This document shows positions 11,266 through 21,700 of a DNA stretch of 64,000 nt, one piece after another. A program made the translations under genes and the position numbers. Numbering within the stretch: the first letter of the stretch is position 1; each line of letters begins with the position of its first letter. The notes below the pieces were generated by a model, which was not told the DNA's origin, did not search any database, and saw nothing but the letters and a program-made list of their open reading frames with translations. Source of the stretch: Piezodorus guildinii (lineage: Eukaryota > Arthropoda > Insecta > Hemiptera > Pentatomidae); assembly GCA_023052935.1 (NCBI GenBank), contig CM041292.1, forward strand, positions 102,553,906 to 102,617,905, in the 5' to 3' direction.

Positions 11266-13271
11266 ACAGTCGCGTCAATGAAGTTTTTACGTCGAAAGTA
11301 CTCAGAACAGCTCCGATTTTGATTATTTTTTTTATTTAATTTGTTTTTCTTATATTAATCAAAATCAGAAACCTTTTAGAGGGGGGAAATAATTTTTTAT
11401 ATTATTTAAACAATATGTAAGTTATTTATATAAAGAAATCCAATACTTCTAACCCTAACCCCTATCTAACCCTACTCCAATACCCTAACCCCTATAAAGA
11501 AATCAGTTTCTGCGTGGTTTTCTTTGAAAAAAATTATTCGTTTATTAATTATGGTGTTAAGAATAGTTGTTAAAAGTACAATTCTGCATGTCTTACACAA
11601 AAATTTCAACTGATCAAATAATATCAAATAGAGCAAACTCTCGTGAAGTCCATGAAAATAGAGTCCTTTCAGACGTGGAGCAACACCAAATGTTGTCTTC
11701 CAATGGATAAGAGTAGAGAGAGGATACAACAGGCGTAGTGGACGGAATGGAAGAACTTTGTCGAGTTTCTTTTAAATCATCATAATTAAAGTTAATAATA
11801 CTGAAGTAGCTGTATATCCAAATACAATTTTCCAATTTATGCTTTTTGAGAAAGAGTAATGATGAAATTCGTCAATATTTTAACTATGAGCTGTCCCCCT
11901 ATCCTCTTTCACTTTTTGATTACACTGGAATGAGAAAAACAACGAAATCAACGCTATTCAATATTTTTGAACAATATGTGACACGGATGTTAATGATGTT
12001 ACAATTTTTTTTTACATTAACGATGGTGGTATGTTTACTTTATAGATCAAAATGGGAAATCATAGATTAAATCAAAAGTTTATGGGTATTTTTCAACAGT
12101 ATATCAGATATTTAAGTAATAACTATGGTACCATCCCATCGTCAAAGTTGTTTTGGATGGATAGAATAATGATGGAAATAAAGCGTCCGAGAAAAATCGC
12201 AGATATGTTAGTAATACTTTAATGGAAGATTTGTTTGAAGAAGATATGCCTCTGAATACAAGTAAAGAGATTTTTTTATTAAGCAGCAAAAATAAAAATA
12301 GATTTATATATATTTTCTACAAAAAATTGGCTGAAAATAATATTGAATGGAGTCAAGCAGAAAGTGACGTATCGTTTAATTCTACTATCAGCTCTTGATA
12401 GTTCCTTCTATGATGATCGTTGTAGCAGAGGACATTGATGTTTTAGTGATATTGATGGCTTTAGCGCCTGATGGTATAGAAATATTTATCTTAAAACCAG
12501 TCAAAAATAATGTGTTGCAAGGATTTAATCTAACAAAACCATGTTAATAAAATATCCAAATATTATTATCAATCGTCTTTTTTTCATTCATGCATTCACT
12601 GGATGTGATACTACATCTGCTTTTTATAATAAGGGAAAAAATAATTTTATTAAATTTTTTAATAATGATCAGAAATTACATGCAGCAGCTGAAACTTTTA
12701 TGATTCAAGAACAAAGTAAAGAAATAATTTTTAATGTAGGTATTTATAGTATTCTCACCATGTATGGTGCTAAAACTGTCAAAAAACTGAATGAACTATG
12801 ATACAAGCGTTTTATACCATTAAGTCCAAAAGACAAGAGCGTACAACTCGGCTCATTACCTCCAACAGAGGATGCAGCAAAACAACATATAAGTTCAACA
12901 ATGTAAAAAAAATACTTTAATGTCTGTCGAAAATTGGGGTTGGTAAATTAGACAATTATTTGAAACCAATCAAAATAACGCAACTTGCCGCTCCAATGAA
13001 CGTCTTGAAAATTATATTTTGCTCTTGTAAAATAGGATTCAGCGTGTGGCTTCAGGAAAAAAAAAAAAAAAGAATGAAAGAAAACATTTTTTCCTATTTA
13101 ATAAACATACATATTGTTTAAACAATATAAATAATTATGTCTCCCCTTTGAAAAGTTTCTGATTTTGATTAATATAAAAAACAAACAATTAAAAAAAAAA
13201 ATGATCAAAATCGGAGCTGTTGCTGAGGACTTTCGAAGATGGCCTGTTTTACGGCTTCATTGACGCGACTA
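11266..13271 (+). mobile_element. 2 kb DNA transposon with ~150-bp inverted repeats
   Basis: The left end (AGTCGCGTCAATGAAG, then AACAGCTCCGATTTTGAT and TTAATCAAAATCAGAAAC, reaching ATTTAAACAATATG near 11416) recurs inverted at the right end, 13107-13271. A possible 3-bp target duplication ATA flanks it (11263-11265 and 13272-13274). Host fold-back sequence reads continuously across the site. The interior holds a decayed + strand ORF, annotated separately, and a CCCTAA-like patch at 11452-11493. I cannot assign a superfamily. Confidence 0.75.
11590..12990 (+). pseudogene. Decayed TE ORF of the GCDTTS type
   Basis: Segments in several + frames line up in order. The first is RKSNDEIRQYFNYELSPYPL followed by SLFDYTGMRKTTKSTLFN (about 11848-11970). 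Next come VVLDG and KASEKNRRYVSN (about 12148-12210), then SSKNKNRFIYIF and KKLAENNIEWSQAESDVSF (about 12280-12380), then IVVAEDIDVLVILMALAPDG (about 12418-12475). The last is a continuous frame at 12541-12801 with FFIHAFTGCDTTSAFYNKGK. From memory, insect and cnidarian genomes carry many uncharacterised TE-associated proteins with this layout; the EDIDVLVIL stretch suggests a PIN/FEN-like nuclease fold. Stops and frameshifts make it a pseudogene. The product is not named because I do not know an agreed function. Confidence 0.65.
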
Positions 13272-13575
13272 ATAGCGAGTTTTATGAAAATGTAAGGTAT
13301 AAAGTGGCTCTTCTGGTTAGTCGATATTGATGGAAAAGTTGTTGTAACATCTCAGTCATAGGTGCTCTTAAAATATGAAATTTCTGTTTTATACAACCTA
13401 TTGTTCTCGCGCGAGACTTGCCACATACACGGATCTTTTTGTGGGACTTTGTTATTTGGAGCTCAGAGGACCCTAGAACGTGTATTTCCGTTGAAACCTG
13501 GAATTCGAAAATTTTCACGATCGCAATACTTTCTCTTACTATACAATTCATATATAGGTAAGTGAAAGTAAAAAC

Positions 13576-15539
13576 AGATTATTATTATTTTATTTTATTT
13601 ATTTTTAACGAGATTCTCCTAGAGTCGTGTGTTATGGTTTAATCATATAAAATTCTAGTGTAAAATTTATAGTACCCAAAGAGAAAAGATTTTTTTAATT
13701 TTTTTAATACGAGTATCCTAGAGCGTCTTGGCTTACTAAATCAGAAAAACTGTCCGGTTAATCTGTTCTCTGTTTCTTTTATAATGTAATTTACCGGGGT
13801 CTGTAAGATTTAAGATTTAATGTAATCCAGTCCTCTGAGGAAATAATGGAAATTTATCTCCCACTGTTATGGCATATTAAACTGGCTTCGCTACAACCTT
13901 TATAAGTTATGACTTCGGCAGTACTGTCCAGTGGCTGAAAATTTGAAGTCATCGATGCTGTAAAAGCGATGGAAACTGTTATCAGTGCTGCTGATTTAGG
14001 ACCTTGACACAGTGGATTGAAAGATTATCTTTCTCCCATCGGCCAAATGATTTATTCCTTTGCATCCCGTTAGTGAAATCGGCTTTATCTTTGCATCATA
14101 TCCTGTTTTTACCGTAGCTTGGTAGATTTTGGTGGCTTATTGGATTAGGTCAATAAATGTATATCTTTTTGTGGTTTAAAATTAGTTGCATATTAAAATT
14201 TATTGAACACTTTTAGCTGTGTACTTAGATGTTTAAATTAATCTACAATGAGTTATTCGTTGTAATTGCACATCTATGCAATAATCCAAGACGTTACAGC
14301 TTTGAAAATGTTCTGTGCTCAGTGCTGTTTTTCTGTGTGGTATATACAAAACCACCTTCGGGTTCGGTATGCCTGTTATTATTATTATATACAATACTAT
14401 AACGAAGTATAGAAGGATATTTTTTCCTTAAATATAATTATCTGAATAAAAATTTACATAGCTTTGAAATAAGATAGTCTTTCTTTTAAACCTTCATGTA
14501 AACTTGTTTCATTTTCTAAGAATAGCGCGACCATTATATTTTTTAATGATGTAAGAATTATATGTGTGGAGATATTGAAGAAAAGGTTATTGAGAGTGCA
14601 TTCATCAAAACACTTAATTAATTAATACGTTGTAATTGCACATTTTGTCTATACAATTACTTATTAGAGTTTGGGGCCATAACTACTATTTTAATTGATT
14701 ATATAAAATTTAATATAATTTTAATACATATTTATTCACTATATTTCATATTTCAATGTTTCCCACTTTATGGAAATACTGACATTTTGTATTTCATATA
14801 TATGTTTTTTTTTCGCAGTATAATTTTTTTAAACGTTTTTTCACTCCATAATCGCATTATGTACCTTTTATTAAATTTTTTTTTTTGCTCTTTTGTTTCT
14901 AATCATTACAGTAATTGTTAATTATTATAACTACTGTTCTATTCTGTTTCTAATTATCAGTATAATTTATATTACACTTTGTTTCTAATTATTAGTATAA
15001 TTTCTTTTAAACATAATCTTTGTAATTTTCGTATTTTATTTTATTTATCTATTGTTTTCTACGACCGGTTGTTATCTTTTGTTTTATAGCCTTGAAGATG
15101 TCCCAAAATTAGGCCGAAACTTTACATTGACACAAATTAATTAAATTTATTGATTATTTCTACTTAATTAAATATATTGATGACTGCACCTCCCATCGAC
15201 TTCTTCTCAATATTATATATTTTGTTAAAGTATTTTCCTTTTTTTAATATTAAGTATTTTCCTGTTTTTAATATTAAGTATATTAATATGATTAATTTAA
15301 AAATGTTTACTTCATGTAATAGAAGGATAAGAGTTCAATTCAAGGTGGATAGAATATTCACTAAAATCAGTGAAAATGGCTTCAAATTTTATCGAGTAAT
15401 GTATTTGTATTCTGACTAATATTTACTTTTCATTTTTAAACTATTACTAATTGTTTTCATTAAACTAGCCCTAAAATACATTTTGTTAAAAAAAATATTA
15501 TAACAGTACGATGTATTATACTAATTTGAACGATAAGAC
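13576..15539. other. AT-rich intergenic with short tandem repeats
   Basis: Partial tandem copies of a TTTGTTTCTAATTAT-type unit lie at about 14885-15010. A 24-bp unit (AAGTATTTTCC...AATATT) is repeated twice at about 15231-15280. The motif CTTGAAGATGTCCCAAAATT with GGCCGAAACTTT near 15092-15122 looks like a TE-derived tail. No gene is seen. Confidence 0.4.
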
Positions 15540-15799
15540 AATGAGAACACCTCCCACCCTCACACCTAACTACCCCTTCTGGGTGCAGTGAGGGCTACCC
15601 CGTGCAGGGGGTCCCGACGAGCCGACCGGAGCGAACATACCCGAAGGTGCCCGTGGTGGGGGGGCTGTGTACCAGCTGGTCCGAAGTCTGGTACCGGATC
15701 AGTCAGCGTTGACCAGTAGTTGGGTTAGGTTGTTTGGTTCGGGTCTGTCTGTCTGTCGTGCAGTCCACAGTGTCGCAGCACGGCGCTTCGTCAGATTCT
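15540..15799 (+). promoter_or_regulatory. neur: neur core promoter and 5' UTR
   Basis: A GC-rich, CpG-rich island in an AT-rich surrounding ends at the neur start codon. An initiator TCAGTC at 15699-15704 places +1 at 15701. GGTTGT at 15728-15733, exactly +28 to +33, matches the DPE consensus RGWYVT. No ATG occurs between 15701 and the start codon at 15800, giving a 99-nt leader. A GTCT run lies in the leader. No TATA box is seen at -30. Confidence 0.6.
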
Positions 15800-18700
15800 A
15801 TGGGTGTGTCGTCTGTATTTCAGCCCAAAGCGAGTCCGGGCATCGCCAGCACTAAGATGAAGATGTTCAAGAAAGTGAAGAAACGTCTAGGAATAGGCAA
15901 GTGTTTTTGATGTTTATAATATAGTCAATTAATAGAAACATAAGTGAAAGTTATTAATAAGTGTCCGGGAGTCACGATTAATACATAGTGTTATTTATTT
16001 ATTATACTGTATTTATAAAATCACGGTGATTAACTATTCCATTATTTTATGACAGGCCGGTTGTCTTCCCTATTGATGTATAAGTCCGTCTGAAGTCTTT
16101 GTTAATTTTATCAACAATCTTAATACATTATTCTAACGGTGCATATAAAAACATAACAATGCCTTCTTCTTCCATGATTGTCATTAACCATGCTGAATGC
16201 TAGAAAGTTATGAATGTTCTCATAGAAAAAACGATTAATTAATTTAATAACGTTTATGCAAATTTAACTCCTTGGGTTTTTATTCTTTTCTTTTTTTTAA
16301 TTTTAACACAATACTCATCCGTGTTTTTTTCTCAAAATGTAATAATTAATCTCTCTTGAGAATGTAGGAATATTAAAAGTGTAGATTACTTTAAACAATA
16401 TCTTCTGTTTTCATTGTTAGAACCTTACTTAGTGTAATTTTATCTAACTTGTTTTGGAATTATGTTTTGTGTGTTGTTCAAAGTCTAAATTCTACCAAAA
16501 AGTCTCTCATTGTTGATAGGGATTATTTTATGTTTATTTGTCCCCTAGTTTATAACAAAACTTTAATAACAAATCCTATTTTATATACAAAGCGTTATAA
16601 ACAGGATTAAACGACTGACATGATAAAAGATAATAATGTTTCTTGCTTTTACTGATACTTTTAAATTTCATTACATTTTTATAGTTGTAGATATTTATTT
16701 CTCAAATAATTTAGAATATTGTAACATGTTAGAGTTCTGAAAAATATACCTATAATATGATGTGTGTTAGATATTATTTATTAAATAGTATTCATATTTA
16801 AATGTAAATCTTCAAATTTTGAGAGCGTTTATTTATTTTACTTTTTTTAAATAATTAGTAAAAAGCATTATATATTGTTTTATGTATGTTTTTCACTGAT
16901 TTCTAATCATCCGGTATTTTGAAATTAAAACAATCTTATGGGTATAAAATTAATTAACCATACAAAGGAATGAGTCGTAACGTAACTCCAATGTATGCTG
17001 CACTATCAGACATTAAGTCATCAAACATTTGAAAAATTGTCTGTTTCAAACTGTTACTGTTTAACCCTCAATTCAACATTAAGTATGAAAATAATAACAA
17101 TATGTTTTATTTATAACCCATATTTAGTTCAATAATGTCATTAAAAGCATCAAGGCACAGGTATTTTTCCTATTTATCTGGTTGCAATCTGTCAAAACAT
17201 ACAAGATCTATTAATGCCTTTTAGGGTTATTTATCCGGTTTAATTGTTTGGTTCGGTAGCTTTCTATTTAATTACTTACTATTGTTAAATCAGATTTTAG
17301 TTAATCACCTTACTTTTACCTTAATCAAGTACAATTTATTGTAATTAATTTTGTTAATTATATACTCAATTTATTAAAACAAATTTAATAGCCAATCAAT
17401 AATTTTATGGGTTAATATTTAGAAACATTATTATGTAGCCTGTGAGAAATTAAGAAGGTTACTCGTGCGCTAACTACCTCATCCTCTCTTTTATGTTCAG
17501 CAGACCAGAGATAATGACAATTCTCTATCAAACGTTATTTAATCTCAGTTTAAGTTATTCGAATAATTTTAAAATATGCGATGCAATTTTAAATGTCTAA
17601 AAAAGTTACGTTTATTTAAGCAATTAGCATTAGCATTGACGTTTTAGTATTTAATTAATTTGAAGTGACGTCCAATGAATTTTTAAACGATTTTATATCA
17701 GTTCATGAAAATATATTTAATCATGTCCCTTTTCTTCAACATTTATAGTCAGTTCTTTTTTTTCTTTTTTTTAATTAATATTATTAGCCCTTAAGAGACT
17801 TCGTTTAACTGTTGTACTTTTTAAATATAAATGGATTGCCCGGGCTCCATATGATTAAAGGATATATTTGAAGAAATAGACAACAATTTACTGGCGACGG
17901 GTTGAAATTGTAAATCCTACTCCTAAACAGCCTTATCCTCTCAAATTCACTTAAGATGCTTGGAGAATGAGTTGAATCATTTTTATATGTTAACGAATTG
18001 TGAAACAGATCATTAGTGATTTGTTTACAAAATACATCTAATTTCGCACTAGATTTACATACTGGTCGAGCCTTCGCCTAATTACAGACGATTAGTTTTA
18101 AATAAATTACTTCTTATCTCAACTTGTTTACTATTCTTTGAAAATACGGCCCATTCTTTAAATGGCTCATTTTCAAAATCATAAAATAGCAAATTATTTA
18201 AGACATGATTACTGATTAATATAAAAATATTTATTTAGAGTTAAAATAAATACCCATAAATATATAGATTGGTTTATTCGAATTTTGTAGTATTTTTATT
18301 AATGAATAATAAAAATATCACTCTTAATTTTAATTTTGTATAAAAATTAATTAAGTGAATAATAAATAGTCATCAATCTGATTCAATGCCAATACATTAA
18401 CAGCATTTCTTGGAATTGTTAACATTTTATATTTATATATATATTTTTTTTTGTATAGTATTGTACAATCATGAGTAAGTGATAAAAATAATTTGCTACA
18501 TATATTTCATTAAATTCATTTAAACTAATTATCCCATAATTAATATTTGCTTTATACTTTGACTATTTATACATAATATTGCTTATAATTATTGTTATAT
18601 CAGTGAAGTCCATACCATTATTTTAAGTTAGGACTTACTTAGCCGAGTAGGCGTTTCCTGTTGTAACTTTATAACGGTCTGGTCTAAGTTTTTCCCACGC

Positions 18701-21700
18701 CGCATTTACGCTCTACTATTTGCATGGTAAAATGTGTATCGATCTCAAATATGAAATATTATTTATTTACGAACCGGAACATTGATACATGGTCGAGAGG
18801 GAAGCATTTATCTCGACATTCCGTCATATCTCTTGAGATATATAATTTTAAACTCGAGTTTCCTTGTATCTATTTTATCTCTGTGTTGCAGTTTTGATGT
18901 GTGGTTATGGTTATTTTTCTATTAGCAGTAAGTTGTTTAATACTTGTTGTTACGTGTATTTTTAAACGTCCGTTAGTTTTTTTCTAATTTCAGAATTCTT
19001 AATTCGTGTTTTAGAATATAGCTTGAAAAATAAGGGGTATTTTTTATAAACTCAATTCTACGATCAATTAAGGTTTTTGCTTAGCTCATCAGCATGTCAA
19101 ACGAGGATAGGTTACGTTACTCGTCGGATATGTTCTGCTAATATATACAGATCAGTTCCTCTCTGAAACGTGTCGTTTTTATTTCCCGTTTCCGATTTGC
19201 CTATAATGATTTAATTTCCGCGTAAGTGATCAATGTGATGTGGTGGGGATCGACCAAACCATTGGCCTGGGAACGGGGGGCTCTGTTGTTATGGCGGATA
19301 TAGGTTAGCGTGCAAGGGATCCATCGCATTTCGGTAACGTCGTTTATTTACGCACTTTAAGCGTATCTCATTTAGTCGACAAATTTAGACCAAAAATAAA
19401 ATTATAAATTATATATTGTTTTATTTCTTTTTCATTCTATAATAATAAAAATGATTCGTTTCCCTGTAAGATTGGCTTTAGTCCATAAATTTCAAGTGGT
19501 ATGAGGAAAAGTACTTTGTTTTATGTTTAGGCGACTAGACTAAGGACATAAAAGCTTACAAACTGATCCTTATTTATTTTTATTGGTTAATTTGGTTCAC
19601 TGATAAAATACGGCCAGATAGATCAGATTTGCGTTGATTTAATAAATATTATCAGTATTTAAATAACTTGATCTTTGGTATTGTTTTACAAGAATCGTTG
19701 TTGTTATTTTTCCCGATTAGGCATTTATTTTAAACCGGTCGCACTAGTATCTCAACGTAATTGCAATAAAATTTAAGCGAGGAAAACGATCAAACGTGAA
19801 GACATCCAGCCAGCCGTGTTGACAGTCCTCTTTTTTTTCCCTCCACTCGAGCGGGTAAGGATGGCTCGTGATCGGCATTGGTATAAGTTGCAAATATCCT
19901 GTTAACATAAGTGGGAGATCATGTAGGAGGGTACTTGATCCATCTGAGCTAAGAACAAGAGATATTTATTGGATTTGAGTTAGAAAGCCCTGGAAGTCGG
20001 CTCGATAATTAGGCACGGTTGGGGGAGACTGTGAGAAGTCTTGCTAACGGTGACTTTCACAACGGAGGCTCACCGTGGGAATCCCGCAGGGAGTCTAACT
20101 AGGCCCTCTCTCTCTCTTCCAGTGCTCGTTCCTTGTCTTATAGCGCTTCTGTCAAATATTGCTAATTAATTTAGTCAATCCGTCTTTGGAATGTTTTTCA
20201 ATCATTTTTATTGTTTTTGAATATTCCTATTATGCATTCTCTCTTATTACGTAAGCCATTGACACATCACTATTTTTGACGTTATGTTATTTGATGTTAC
20301 GTCTCATTTAATCGAACTATCTTCCTTCCATTTAAGCTATTGTATTTTATTTATCTAACCTGTACATGTATGCATGCATTCCATTGGCCTAGCATAAAAT
20401 AAATTTTAACCCATACAGTCATGAATGTTTCCGACACAGATTTGGCCCTCTTATCCCGTTATAAAACTTATTTCAAGGAATCCTCATTTTTTTAATATTA
20501 GGTGTTTATTGATACCCAGTTTTGTTTATGATATTGGCTTTAAAGATGTAATTTATTCGTTTTCAATAAAACGTAATAAAAAAATATTAAATGATTTACA
20601 CTTAATTAAAAGTATGATTTTAAATCGGACTATTTGTAGCGTTTCATTATTTCGACACTTGAATTAAAAAAAAAAAATCTAGTAACATTTTTCATTATTC
20701 AATCCTTATTGGTTAATTTAAATCAAAATATAAAACTTATCTAGATGATTTAAATTTAGATTGAACGTTCGGTGTTTCCAAATTTATTCAAGAATCTAAA
20801 CATAGTGTCAATAGCTAAAATATTTCAATCTGCCGTCAATGGGCTCTGCTGGACGTAATTTTCGTCTCAGCATCCCTGAGGAGCATAGCTCATTTCTCGG
20901 GCTTGATTGATTGGATCTTACCTCCCTCACCCATGATGCCCAAGGGATGCAGGCAGCCTTATTTCTCTTTCCTTCCTACTAACCCTGAATCTTTTGAATG
21001 AGATATCACATTAGATATTTATTGTTTTTTACATCTCACTAATGTTTATTGCCCTGAATGTTTACCTTCTTAAATGAGCATTTCTGGAAGGGAAAATTCA
21101 TTCGACAATTTGTCAAAATGGATCGCGAGATTATTGCACGATTTCTCGAAACTGAATTTCACTCCACTCTCACTAGCCAGGCTGCATACGTTTCATCAGA
21201 CGTTCCCGAGGTCCAAAGATATTTCACCTTCCACATTCTTGCAATTCTCATTGTCCAGGTTTGAGTTTTATTTTCAAACGATGAATGAAACTAGGAGAGT
21301 GATAAAACTAAGAATGTTAGCCTTCTTGCCGTTATACAAAGGTTAACTATACATCTCAGGCCATTGAGAGGAAGTAAAAGACCGGAAACTACTAAATAGA
21401 CCGAGACTAGCCGCAATAACCTCCTTCGATTTCCCTGCGAGGATTTCAATGATGGAAATTGATTAGACCTATTTGTTCTTAAAGAACATCACCTCTGTAA
21501 GATGTCCTATCGTCATATTCTTCTCCAAAACATTTCAGAGAAGTTATGAATTATGATTTGGATCTAACTGTTTTATATTTCCCTCCTATCAGAATTATAG
21601 TATCTGGTTTCTTTGGAAGACCCTCCCTTGAGGTGATGAAGAAGATTAGATAGCGAAGGGTGCGCCTGTTGCGGGAAGCGACAGCTGGTAGGGGGCAAAT

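Larger units (their letters stand above)
10480..13575 (-). mobile_element. Fold-back family element, copy 4 (doubly interrupted)
   Basis: Family blocks occur at 10480-10544 (AAAGAATTTTCAAGCACAGTT), 10844-11265 (TTATTAAATAATCTACTCTG to TTTTACATCAATATA) and 13272-13575 (AAAGTGGCTCTTCTGG to ATATAGGTAAGTGAAAGTA). A SINE and a 2 kb DNA transposon separate them. Removing both inserts restores the motif order of copies 2 and 3. Confidence 0.65.

Noticed and set aside
15667..15855. 62-codon + strand frame in the neur promoter island
   Set aside because: It runs through the predicted core promoter and 5' leader in a frame other than neur and has no domain; its length reflects high GC content.
21058..21346. 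Overlapping + strand frames in neur intron 1
   Set aside because: Two frames over the same bases, neither with recognisable similarity; best read as intron sequence.
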